Of a stretch of DNA of 64,000 nucleotides, positions 7,950 to 16,227 are shown piece by piece. A program made the translations under genes and the position numbers. Each line of letters starts with the position of its first letter. The first letter of the stretch is position 1. Source of the stretch: JANPLD01 sp964445765 (lineage in GTDB: Bacteria > Pseudomonadota > Alphaproteobacteria > Rickettsiales > UBA8987); the NCBI GenBank assembly GCA_964445765.1, contig CAYULD010000002.1:434001-498000 (forward strand), written 5' to 3'. The notes beneath the pieces are model-generated. The model was not told the DNA's origin. It saw only the letters and a program-made list of their open reading frames with translations, and made no database searches.

Positions 7950-9410
7950 CTACAGATAATCAAACACAATATATTGTGAGATAATAGCCTTAAATTTAGA
8001 AATATAAATGCAGAGAGAAATCACAAATAAGCAGATAAAGCCAATTACTAATTTTAGAGAAATATTTTCAGAGGTAGAAATTTTTGCTTCAGAAATTTCA
8101 TCAAAATAAATAATTTTAACAATTCTTAAATAGTAAAAACACGCAACCACACTAGCAAAAATTGCAAATAAAATTATGAAGTAATTTTCTGCCTCAACCG
8201 CAGAAACAAAAACATAAAATTTTGCCCAAAAGCCAGCAAGTGGCGGTATGCCTGCAAGTGAAAACATTAAACTGCTAAGAATAATTGCTGAAATTGGTGC
8301 GGTTTTTGAAAGCCCAGAAAGATCAGAAATTTTGGTTAAATCTTCCCCCTCTTTTTGCAGGCTTGTGAAAATTGCAATCACACCAATAGAAGAAATTGTA
8401 TAAATTGTAATATATATCACCGCGGCAATAGAAGCCCCAGCCCCACCAACCGATAAAACCGCCAGTACAAAGCCAATATTCGCAATGCTACTATATGCAA
8501 GAAGCCTTCTAATATCATTTTGCTTTAAGCCTGCAAACGCACCAAGTAACATTGAAAGCACCGCAGAAAAGGCGATAATTAGCGAAAAAGCTGGGAAAAT
8601 ATCATCACCAAGTAAAGTAACTAGCCTAATCAAAAATGCGATTGAGGCGATTTTTGGTATAGTTGATATAATTGCTAACACTGATTTGCTAGAGCCCTCA
8701 TAAACATCAGGTGCCCACATATGCATTGGCACTGCTGAGATTTTGAAGAAGAAGCCAGATAATACAATAACTAAGCCAATTACGCTTGCCAAAGGTAAAT
8801 CAGAAATTTTGGTTGCAAGGGTGAATTCAATTGCAATATCTGTGAGGTTTGTGCTTCCTAAAAAGCCATAAATCATTGAAGAGCCAAATAAAATAAGGCA
8901 GCTTGCAACAGCACCAAGCACAAAATATTTAACGCCAGCTTCAGTTGCAGATGTGCTATCGCGGTTAATTGCAACCATTACATATGAAGAAAGGCTCATA
9001 AGCTCAAGCCCTAAATACATTATTATTAAGTCATTCGCAGAGATTAATAAAAACGCACCAATGCAAGAAAGTGTTGATAAAATAGGAAATTCAAAAATTT
9101 TGCTACCGCTGAAAAATTTATCATTATTAAAAATTACTAAAGAAAATATGAATAAGATAGTAACGATAATTTTCATTAAATTTGCAAAACTATCAGGGGT
9201 GAAGCTATCTAAAAATATTGCGTTTGCAGAGGAAATTTTATTACTACAAGCAATCAGCAAATATAAAACCGCAAAGGAAATTAATATTAAAATTTTGCTT
9301 ATACATTTTGATTTAGAATCACATTTTGAAAACACGCCATACATCAGCAATAAAAGTGCCGATAAGGATAAGATTAATTCTGGAATTATGTATTTTATTT
9401 GCTCTATCAT
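7950..9410 (-). CDS. nuoN: NADH-quinone oxidoreductase subunit N
   Basis: A 486-residue polytopic inner-membrane protein of complex I, one of the three antiporter-like proton-pumping subunits. About 14 hydrophobic segments are visible. The family core is clear: LGLELMSLSSYVMVA near residue 130, FFKISAVPMHMWAPDVYEG near 228 with the lysine and His/Trp of the proton channel, and AYSSIANIGF near 310. Length is typical of alphaproteobacterial NuoN. It is the last complex I gene of the cluster, 11 bases after nuoM, and transcription probably continues into birA. Confidence 0.96.
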   Translation of the reverse strand: MIEQIKYIIPELILSLSALLLLMYGVFSKCDSKSKCISKILILISFAVLYLLIACSNKISSANAIFLDSFTPDSFANLMKIIVTILFIFSLVIFNNDKFFSGSKIFEFPILSTLSCIGAFLLISANDLIIMYLGLELMSLSSYVMVAINRDSTSATEAGVKYFVLGAVASCLILFGSSMIYGFLGSTNLTDIAIEFTLATKISDLPLASVIGLVIVLSGFFFKISAVPMHMWAPDVYEGSSKSVLAIISTIPKIASIAFLIRLVTLLGDDIFPAFSLIIAFSAVLSMLLGAFAGLKQNDIRRLLAYSSIANIGFVLAVLSVGGAGASIAAVIYITIYTISSIGVIAIFTSLQKEGEDLTKISDLSGLSKTAPISAIILSSLMFSLAGIPPLAGFWAKFYVFVSAVEAENYFIILFAIFASVVACFYYLRIVKIIYFDEISEAKISTSENISLKLVIGFICLFVISLCIYISKFKAIISQYIVFDYL

Positions 9411-9421
9411 TTTTTATAAAT

Positions 9422-10921
9422 CTATATTATCTTTTCTAACATTGTTTTAACTGCCTTGCCAGTTGCATCTGTAACAAGCCAAGGGGCAACGCCATATAAA
9501 ATTGTTAAAATTGCAAGTGGGTAAAGGCTTAATTTTTCAGTGATGGTTAAATCTTCCAAAGATGAAATTTCAGAGTTTTTAATCTCACCAAAAATAACCT
9601 TTTTATATAACCATAGCATATACGCAGCACCAAGAATAACGCCAGTTGCAACCACTGCACAGGCAATAATATTGCTTTTGAATAGCCCAAGAAGAACTAA
9701 AAATTCACCCACAAAACCGCTTGTTGCAGGCAAGCCCACTGAAGACATTGTGAATACTAAAAATAGTAATGAATATTTAGGCATAACATTTACCACGCCG
9801 CCATAAGCATCAATTTTTTTGGTGTGCATTCTATCATATAAAACACCAACACAAAGGAATAAAGCCCCAGAAACTATACCGTGGCTTAACATTTGGAATA
9901 AAGCCCCTTCAACTGCTTGTTGGTTTAGGGCGAATATCCCTGCGGTTACATAGCCCATATGTGCCACTGATGAATAAGCTATCATCTTTTTCATATCTTC
10001 CTGCATAAGTGCGATTAAGGAAGTGTAAACCACTGCAATGCCTGAGAGTATAAATACAAAATCAGCAAAATAGATGCTTGCATCTGGCAATATCGGCAGT
10101 GAAAATCTTATAAAACCATAAGCACCAAGTTTTAGTAAAACGCCCGCTAAAATTACAGAGCCAGCCGTTGGAGCCTGCACGTGAGCATCAGGCAACCAAG
10201 TATGAAATGGGAACATTGGCACTTTTACCGCAAATGATGCAAAAAACCCAAGCCAGAGCCATTTTTGAATGTCAGTATCAAAATAATTTGGTGCTTCTGA
10301 TGTGATTTTAATAATATTTGTTGTTCCTAATTCTTGATAAATATAAATCACCGCAATTAATAAAAATAAAGAGCCAAGCAAAGTATATAAGAAAAATTTA
10401 TATGAGGCATAAACCCTGTTTTCTGCACCCCAAACGCCAATAATTATAAACATTGGTATAAGTGATGCCTCAAAGAAAAAGTAAAATAATAGGAAATCAA
10501 GCGATACAAACACGCCAATTACAAGCGTTTCAAGTAGTAAGAATAAAATCATATATTCTTTGATACGCTTTTCTATTGAATTCCAGCTGGATAAAATACA
10601 AATTGGAATTAGCAAAGTTGTTAATAATATTAAGTAAATTGAAATTCCATCAACGCCAAGATGATAATAAATTTTGCTACCTTCAAGCCATTCAAATTTT
10701 TCTATGAATTGGTATTTGCTGGAATTTTTGTTGAAATTTGAATATAAAACAAGTGATACAATAAAGGTTATACCGCTAAAAATTAAGGCTAAAATTCTAG
10801 CACTTCTATCAGAGAAAGATTTTTCTTCCGCATTATTAGTTTTTTGCAAAAGTGAAATTGCAATTATAACCGCACCTAAAGCTGGCAAAAAAGTTAGTAA
10901 TGTTAATATTGGAAAATCCAT
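9422..10921 (-). CDS. nuoM: NADH-quinone oxidoreductase subunit M
   Basis: A 499-residue antiporter-like membrane subunit of complex I. Diagnostic segments are YFFFEASLIPMFIIIGVWG near residue 147 with the channel glutamate, KVPMFPFHTWLPDAHVQAP near 233, and MIAYSSVAHMGYV near 312. About 14 membrane helices are expected. It ends 11 bases before nuoN and starts 5 bases after nuoL, so nuoL, nuoM and nuoN form a compact block. Confidence 0.97.
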   Translation of the reverse strand: MDFPILTLLTFLPALGAVIIAISLLQKTNNAEEKSFSDRSARILALIFSGITFIVSLVLYSNFNKNSSKYQFIEKFEWLEGSKIYYHLGVDGISIYLILLTTLLIPICILSSWNSIEKRIKEYMILFLLLETLVIGVFVSLDFLLFYFFFEASLIPMFIIIGVWGAENRVYASYKFFLYTLLGSLFLLIAVIYIYQELGTTNIIKITSEAPNYFDTDIQKWLWLGFFASFAVKVPMFPFHTWLPDAHVQAPTAGSVILAGVLLKLGAYGFIRFSLPILPDASIYFADFVFILSGIAVVYTSLIALMQEDMKKMIAYSSVAHMGYVTAGIFALNQQAVEGALFQMLSHGIVSGALFLCVGVLYDRMHTKKIDAYGGVVNVMPKYSLLFLVFTMSSVGLPATSGFVGEFLVLLGLFKSNIIACAVVATGVILGAAYMLWLYKKVIFGEIKNSEISSLEDLTITEKLSLYPLAILTILYGVAPWLVTDATGKAVKTMLEKII

Positions 10922-10926
10922 AATTT

Positions 10927-12900
10927 TTATGCTCTAAAAATAATATAACCGATTGCTAAAATTAAACCAATCAGCATTAAAAATGAATAATGATAAATAA
11001 AACCAGTTTGTGCAAACCTTAATAAGCCGCCGATTTTAGATGAAATAAACGCAAGCCCATTTGGCATAGAATCAACTAATTTAACATCAAAAAACTTCCA
11101 GAAAATAGTGCCTTTTCTTTTTGCACCATTAACAAAAATGAATTCATAAATTTCATCAATATACCATTTGTTAGAAAATAATTTATATAAAGGCTTGAAG
11201 AAATTTGCAATTTGTGCAGGTAAAGATTTTACAAAAACATAGCATATTAACGCAAGTAAGAACCCTGCAACGCCTACATAAAGCGGGGCTTTTTTAACCT
11301 CAGCTGGCACATTATGAGCTTGTTTATAAATTGAAATTTCTTTGATTTTATTTTCTTTAGAAACAATTTCCAGTTTGCCTTCTGCAATAGATTCATTCCA
11401 GAATTTTAATTTAGGTTTAACAATGCCATAATTATTAGCAAACACGCCACCAATGAAAATCGCCCCAATTGCAAGGGTGATCAGAGGTATTGTCATAATT
11501 TTTGGTGATTCGTGAATATGGGAAATAGTTTCCTCATCAGCTCTGCATTTATTGTGAAATACCATAAAGATTAAACGCCAAGAATAAAAGGCGGTTAAAA
11601 ATGCGGTGGTTAAGCCAACCCAAAAAGCATAGCCTGCATATCTATTGCCCGCTTGTGATGATGCGTAAGCAACTTCTAAAACCATATCTTTTGAATAATA
11701 GCCAGACATTAGCGGAAAGCCCGTAATTGCAAGTGTTCCGATAAGCATCATAAGGTAAGTAAGGGGGATTTTCTTCCACAAACCGCCCATTTTGCGGATA
11801 TCTTGCTCATCACTCATTGCGTGAATAATACTACCTGCGGAAAGGAAAAGCAAAGCCTTGAAAAAGCCGTGTGTGTATAGGTGAAATATCCCTGCACCAT
11901 AAGCTGAAACACCACACGCAAAAAACATATAGCCAAGCTGTGAGCAAGTTGAATAGGCAATAATTTTCTTAATATCATTTTGCGTTAAGGCAATAGTTGC
12001 CGCAAAAATTGCAGTGGTAGCACCGATTATAGTTATCATATTTAGGGCAATTTCTGATTGCTCAAAAACGGGCGACATTCTTGCTACTAGGAAGATTCCA
12101 GCGGTAACCATCGTTGCGGCGTGGATAAGTGCTGAAACTGGTGTTGGGCCTTCCATCGCATCTGGAAGCCAAGTATGCAAGCCAAGTTGTGCTGATTTTC
12201 CCATACAGCCGATAAATAACATCACGCAAATAAAATCAAACGCCTTGTAAGAACAGCCAAAAATCTCAATTTTAGAAGATTTATATTCAGAAATATTTGC
12301 AAAAATATCTGCAAAATTGATACTACCAAATATATAAAAAATTGCGAATAAGCCGATTGCCATTCCAAAATCACCAACCCTATTTACAATAAAAGCCTTC
12401 ATTGCGGCGGCATTTGCGGAAGGCTTTTTGAACCAAAAACCAATTAGTAAATATGAGCATAAGCCAACCCCTTCCCAGCCTAAGAAAAGCTGAAGCAAAT
12501 TATCAGAGGTAACTAACATCAACATAAAAAAGGTGAATAAACTCAGATATGAGAAAAACCTTTGAGGGTGTTCATCGTGGCTCATATAGCCAATAGAATA
12601 GATGTGAACTAAAGCTGAAACTGAAGTTACAAGCGTTAGCATTATTGCGGTTAGCATATCCACCTTAAACGCCCAAGAAACTTGAAAACCGCCAGATTCA
12701 ACCCATTTATATAGCACAGGTGAAAAAGTTTTTCCGCTTAATACTTCAAAGAAAATAACCCAAGCTAATATTGCAGAAATTAAAACTGATGAAGTGGTGA
12801 TTAATTGAGCTAAACTCGGTTTTAAGCATTTTGTATTTAACCCAACAAAAACCGCCCCAATTAAAGGCAGTAAAACTAATATTTTTATTAATAATTCCAT
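10927..12900 (-). CDS. nuoL: NADH-quinone oxidoreductase subunit L
   Basis: A 657-residue distal antiporter-like subunit of complex I. Its core carries FLGWEGVGLCSYLLIGFW near residue 138, GKSAQLGLHTWLPDAMEGP near 233 and IIAYSTCSQLGYM near 312. After the antiporter core the chain continues into the long lateral helix HL that runs along the membrane arm, followed by a final transmembrane segment (HYSFLMLIGLILAIGYIIF). Length is in the normal range. It is separated from nuoK by 243 bases holding repeats, unlike the tight spacing elsewhere in the cluster. Confidence 0.97.
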   Translation of the reverse strand: MELLIKILVLLPLIGAVFVGLNTKCLKPSLAQLITTSSVLISAILAWVIFFEVLSGKTFSPVLYKWVESGGFQVSWAFKVDMLTAIMLTLVTSVSALVHIYSIGYMSHDEHPQRFFSYLSLFTFFMLMLVTSDNLLQLFLGWEGVGLCSYLLIGFWFKKPSANAAAMKAFIVNRVGDFGMAIGLFAIFYIFGSINFADIFANISEYKSSKIEIFGCSYKAFDFICVMLFIGCMGKSAQLGLHTWLPDAMEGPTPVSALIHAATMVTAGIFLVARMSPVFEQSEIALNMITIIGATTAIFAATIALTQNDIKKIIAYSTCSQLGYMFFACGVSAYGAGIFHLYTHGFFKALLFLSAGSIIHAMSDEQDIRKMGGLWKKIPLTYLMMLIGTLAITGFPLMSGYYSKDMVLEVAYASSQAGNRYAGYAFWVGLTTAFLTAFYSWRLIFMVFHNKCRADEETISHIHESPKIMTIPLITLAIGAIFIGGVFANNYGIVKPKLKFWNESIAEGKLEIVSKENKIKEISIYKQAHNVPAEVKKAPLYVGVAGFLLALICYVFVKSLPAQIANFFKPLYKLFSNKWYIDEIYEFIFVNGAKRKGTIFWKFFDVKLVDSMPNGLAFISSKIGGLLRFAQTGFIYHYSFLMLIGLILAIGYIIFRA

Positions 12901-12996
12901 CTCAAATTTTATTTTTTATCTTTTGTAAATTTTTTATTTTTTTCTTGTCATTACCTAAATTGTTGCATTAAGCAAAAATTTTCAGGTAATCTAAAA

Positions 12997-13072
12997 GAGT
13001 CATTTCGAACGAAGTGAGAAATCTGGTTAGTTTGCATTCTTTCTAGATTTCACGCTTTGCTCGAAATGACTC
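12997..13072. repeat. Palindromic repeat family C, copy 2
   Basis: A 76-bp hairpin with arms GAGTCATTTCGA and TCGAAATGACTC, sharing the extended arm CATTTCGAACGAAGTGAG with the copy at 3364. It lies in the nuoK-nuoL spacer, so it would be transcribed inside the nuo messenger. Confidence 0.85.
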
Positions 13073-13089
13073 AAGTTTTATATCTTGAT

Positions 13090-13127
13090 ACCCTATATTT
13101 TTTCTTCTGTAAAAATTCGGGGTATAA
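13090..13127 (-). repeat. Hairpin shared by two nuo spacers (copy 1)
   Basis: An imperfect inverted repeat, TACCCTATATTTTTT then AAAAATTCGGGGTA, separated by a short loop. A close relative lies in the nuoH-nuoG spacer at about 16050-16098. Together with the family C hairpin it fills most of the 243-base nuoK-nuoL gap. Confidence 0.55.
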
Positions 13128-13143
13128 CAAAAATTAGTAAACA

Positions 13144-13491
13144 CTAACCCTTCAAGCTATTTATATCTTCTACTTCTATAGAGTTTTTATTTCTATAAAA
13201 CACCACTAAAATCGCAAGGCCAATAGCGGCTTCAGCGGCAGCAACAGTTAGCACAAAAAAAGTAAATATCTGCCCCTTTAAGTCAGCATTAAAGGCAGAA
13301 ATTGCAACAAAATTTATATTTACTGCTAATAGCATTAATTCAATAGACATCATAATATTGATGATATTTTTGCGTGCGAGAAATATACCGCACACGCCAA
13401 TTACAAATATTAAAGAGGCAACTAATAAATAATGCGTTAAACCAATATCTGTTAAGGCAATTTCTGAAAATATGTTCTTAAAATCATTCAT
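13144..13491 (-). CDS. nuoK: NADH-quinone oxidoreductase subunit K
   Basis: A 115-residue membrane subunit of complex I with three transmembrane helices. The conserved segment IMMSIELMLLAVNINFVA near residue 45 carries the proton-pathway glutamate, and a second glutamate is in AAAEAAIGLAILVVF near 85. The N-terminus has about a dozen residues more than the common 102-residue form (MNDFKNIFSEIALTD before the usual start), with no better internal ATG. It begins 48 bases after nuoJ. Confidence 0.96.
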   Translation of the reverse strand: MNDFKNIFSEIALTDIGLTHYLLVASLIFVIGVCGIFLARKNIINIMMSIELMLLAVNINFVAISAFNADLKGQIFTFFVLTVAAAEAAIGLAILVVFYRNKNSIEVEDINSLKG

Positions 13492-13524
13492 TTTTATAGT
13501 TTTATCATTTTTTGTTTATCATAT

Positions 13525-13559
13525 ACCTATCCCTAGAACCTATATTCCCTTACCAACTT
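13525..13559. repeat. Heptad-periodic tract H3 running into nuoJ
   Basis: Seven-base steps with a CCTA-type core (for example CCTAGAA then CCTATAT) cover the nuoK-nuoJ spacer and extend across the nuoJ stop codon into its last codons. Matches between units are moderate. Confidence 0.45.
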
Positions 13560-14337
13560 CAACCTTTACAATCTCAAGAGAATTTTTAATAGTTCTAGCA
13601 TTTTGCTTTTCAATATCTTGCCTTTTAACACCTTGCCTTTCACGATGCGTTAGCACTATTGCACCAATCATTGCAACTAATAAAATTAAGCCTGAAATTT
13701 GGAACATTAAGATGTAATCAGTGTATAAAACATTACCAATTTGATGTGTATTTGTGTTTTTTATGAAATGTTTTTCTTCATTTTTTGCAGGCTTATTTTT
13801 TGCTTTTTCAAATTCTTCATCAGCTTTTTTAATGGAATTTAGCAAGCTATCTTCTTTAACTTCTTGAGATTTTTTATTTTCTTTTTTTGAAGTTTTAATA
13901 TCTTCTTTATTTTCTTCTAATGTAATTACTTTTTTATCTTGCTTGTTTTCTTTTGCTTTAACGCTAGTAACCGCACATTTTGTAATTGCTTCATCTGATG
14001 ATGCGATAATCACCGCACCTATTTCTAAAAATAAAATTGCCGCTAAAATTAAACCAATTGGCAAATATGCTTGAAAGCCTTTTTTAAGTGATGCTGTTTT
14101 GATATTTAGCATCATCACCACGAATAAGAAAAGCACAGCAACTGCACCCACATAAACAATTACAAGAAGCATCGCTACAAATTCAGCACCAAGTAAAACG
14201 AATAAGCCTGCGGAATTAAAGAAGGCAAAAATCAACCATAAAACTGCGTGAACAGGGTTTTTTGAGCATATTACAGCAACTGCCGAACCCGAAGTTACAA
14301 TCGAAAATAAATAAAATAATATTGTCTCAAAAATCAT
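13540..14337 (-). CDS. nuoJ: NADH-quinone oxidoreductase subunit J with a charged insertion
   Basis: A 265-residue complex I membrane subunit, longer than the usual ~200. The normal helices are seen at about 5-25, 30-50, 55-78 and 92-112, including EFVAMLLVIVYVGAVAVLFLFVVMM, and the last helix is at 208-230. Between helices 4 and 5, residues ~125-190 form a Lys/Glu/Asn-rich hydrophilic stretch that looks disordered and is absent from typical NuoJ. The reading frame stays open and both flanks align with the family, so it looks like a lineage-specific loop expansion, not a frame error. The C-terminal tail is also basic. Its last codons lie in a heptad-periodic tract. Confidence 0.95.
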   Translation of the reverse strand: MIFETILFYLFSIVTSGSAVAVICSKNPVHAVLWLIFAFFNSAGLFVLLGAEFVAMLLVIVYVGAVAVLFLFVVMMLNIKTASLKKGFQAYLPIGLILAAILFLEIGAVIIASSDEAITKCAVTSVKAKENKQDKKVITLEENKEDIKTSKKENKKSQEVKEDSLLNSIKKADEEFEKAKNKPAKNEEKHFIKNTNTHQIGNVLYTDYILMFQISGLILLVAMIGAIVLTHRERQGVKRQDIEKQNARTIKNSLEIVKVEVGKGI

Positions 14338-14380
14338 AATTTATAAAATTTTTACTTTTTTAAGTATTTCAAAAAATTAA

Positions 14381-14415
14381 ACTTGCCACTTGTAACCTGC
14401 CACTTACCACTATCC
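14381..14415. repeat. Heptad-periodic tract H4 (unit ACTTGCC)
   Basis: Five consecutive seven-base units starting with AC (for example ACTTGCC then ACTTGTA) fill the end of the nuoJ-nuoI spacer right up to the nuoI stop codon at 14415. Most units share ACxTxCC, so the period is convincing. Confidence 0.65.
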
Positions 14416-14894
14416 TATCTAAACTCATCTTCCGCTTCTAGCCTTTTAGCAAGTAAATATTCCCATCTATCGCCGTTAGCTAAAAGTTTGTCTTTGTTAT
14501 ATAATAATTCTTCGTGAGTTTCAGTTGCGAATTCTAAATTTGGGCCTTCAACAATGGCATCAACTGGGCAGGCTTCCTCACACATACCGCAATATATGCA
14601 TTTTGTCATATCTATATCATAGCGGGTTGTTCTGCGAGAGCCATCTTCCCTTTCTTCCGCTTCAATGGTGATTGCTTGAGCTGGGCAAACTGCTTCACAT
14701 AATTTACAAGCTATGCATCTTTCTTCGCCGTTTGCATATCTTCTTAATGCGTGCTCGCCCCTAAACCTTGTAGAAATAGGCCCCTTTTCATAAGGGTAAT
14801 TAATTGTAACTTTTGGCTTGAACATATATGAAAAAGTTTTCCACATACCAAGCAAAATCTCTGAAAGTAAAAATCTATTTAAGCTTTTGAACAT
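14415..14894 (-). CDS. nuoI: NADH-quinone oxidoreductase subunit I
   Basis: A 159-residue subunit holding two [4Fe-4S] clusters (N6a and N6b) that pass electrons to the quinone-proximal cluster in NuoB. Two CxxCxxCxxxCP motifs are visible: CIACKLCEAVCP near residue 61 and CIYCGMCEEACP near 100. An in-frame GTG lies at 14906, but the ATG at 14894, five bases after the nuoH stop, gives the usual MFKSLNRFLL beginning and is preferred. Length is normal for alphaproteobacteria. Confidence 0.97.
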   Translation of the reverse strand: MFKSLNRFLLSEILLGMWKTFSYMFKPKVTINYPYEKGPISTRFRGEHALRRYANGEERCIACKLCEAVCPAQAITIEAEEREDGSRRTTRYDIDMTKCIYCGMCEEACPVDAIVEGPNLEFATETHEELLYNKDKLLANGDRWEYLLAKRLEAEDEFR

Positions 14895-14899
14895 TATAT

Positions 14900-15931
14900 C
14901 TACCACTTAAAAAACACTAAATAACCAGAAACTAAAACTACCCAAATTAATGATACAGGCAGGAATATTTTCCAGCCGAGCCTCATTAATTGGTCATATC
15001 TATATCTTGGCAATGCTGCACGCACCCATATAAAACAGAAAAGTAGGAAGAAAACTTTTGCCGCAAACCATATAAAAGGCGGTATAAAACTTAGTGCAGG
15101 TATATCAATTATTGGAAGCCACCCACCTAAAAATAATATGGTTGTCATACCGCACATTAAAATCATATTAGCATATTCGCCTAAGAAAAATAAGGCGAAT
15201 GTCATAGAGGAATATTCCACATTAAAGCCAGCAACAAGCTCTGCTTCTGCTTCGGGTAAGTCAAAAGGGTGGCGATTTGTTTCAGCCAAAGTTGAGATGA
15301 AAAACATCACCACCATTGGCACTAATAATAAATGCTCATACCAAGTTCTTTGTTCAAAACTAAGCACAATATCCGTTAAATTCATAGAGCCAGCAAATAG
15401 CAATGCAGTTATAACTATCAAGCCGAGTGATACTTCATAAGAAACCATTTGTGCTGATGAGCGAATTGCCCCTAAGAATGAATATTGAGAGTTTGAAGCC
15501 CAGCCAGCAATTATAATTCCATAAACGCCAAGTGAGGAAATTGCGAATAAATATAAAACGCCAACATTTATATCTGCTAAGGCAAAGCCTTCTGTAACTG
15601 GAATAACCGCCCAACCTATCATCGCTAAAATAAAGGTTAGCATTGGTGCTAAGATGAATAAAACTTTATTAGCTTTAGCTGGAATAACTGTTTCTTTTAG
15701 GAATAATTTTACACCATCAACAAGTGGTTGAAGCAAGCCAAAAGGCCCCACGACATTTGGGCCCTTGCGAAGTTGCATTGCGGCGATTACTTTTCTTTCA
15801 ACAAAAGTTAAGTATGCAACGCAGATTAATAAAGGCACTATAATTAGTAAAACGCGAATTAATATCCAAAGTGGTGGCAGGCACTCTGGCAATGTCATTA
15901 CGCAAGATTGTATTTCCTCAAAATTTATCAT
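14900..15931 (-). CDS. nuoH: NADH-quinone oxidoreductase subunit H
   Basis: A 343-residue membrane subunit that forms much of the quinone-binding chamber of complex I. Conserved segments are FVERKVIAAMQLRKGPNVVGP near residue 43, SAQMVSYEVSLGL near 160 and NRHPFDLPEAEAELVAGFN with the acidic loop near 215. Eight hydrophobic helices are visible. It ends just before nuoI. Upstream it is separated from nuoG by a 274-base spacer full of inverted repeats. Confidence 0.97.
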   Translation of the reverse strand: MINFEEIQSCVMTLPECLPPLWILIRVLLIIVPLLICVAYLTFVERKVIAAMQLRKGPNVVGPFGLLQPLVDGVKLFLKETVIPAKANKVLFILAPMLTFILAMIGWAVIPVTEGFALADINVGVLYLFAISSLGVYGIIIAGWASNSQYSFLGAIRSSAQMVSYEVSLGLIVITALLFAGSMNLTDIVLSFEQRTWYEHLLLVPMVVMFFISTLAETNRHPFDLPEAEAELVAGFNVEYSSMTFALFFLGEYANMILMCGMTTILFLGGWLPIIDIPALSFIPPFIWFAAKVFFLLFCFIWVRAALPRYRYDQLMRLGWKIFLPVSLIWVVLVSGYLVFFKW

Positions 15932-15965
15932 TAAATTTTTATTATAATTTTTTATACCCTTTTGT

Positions 15966-16131
15966 CAGGGGGTATTCACTATGTATAGATTGTCATCGCC
16001 CGAGTTGCGTAGCAACTATAGGGCGATCCATTAACCTATTGATTTAGATTACCCTATAATTTTTCTAAAGATTGATATCTTTATAAAAATTCGGGTAATG
16101 ACAAATCCATCTATATATGGTGAACACTCCC
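15966..16131. repeat. Composite palindromic element in the nuoG-nuoH spacer
   Basis: Imperfect inverted ends, TATTCACTATGTATAGAT on the left and a counterpart ending ATGGTGAACACTCC on the right, enclose about 165 bp. Inside lie a hairpin with outer stem ATCGCCC/GGGCGAT (15995-16027) and inner stem AGTTGC/GCAACT, and a second hairpin at 16050-16098 related to the one at 13090. It looks like an eroded mobile palindrome. The spacer holds no gene. Confidence 0.6.
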
Positions 16132-16185
16132 TTTTGTCATAACCCTTTGCCTTTCTGGCAAAATTTAGATAATGATACAAAACTC

Positions 16186-16227
16186 CTCACCCTAGCACCT
16201 AGCCCCTAGAACCTAGCCCCTAATAAT
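16186..16227. repeat. Heptad-periodic tract H5 (unit TAGCCCC) overlapping the nuoG end
   Basis: Six seven-base units, among them TAGCACC, TAGCCCC twice and TAGAACC. The nuoG stop codon (16206-16208) lies inside the tract, so the last few residues of NuoG are encoded by repeat sequence. Confidence 0.7.
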
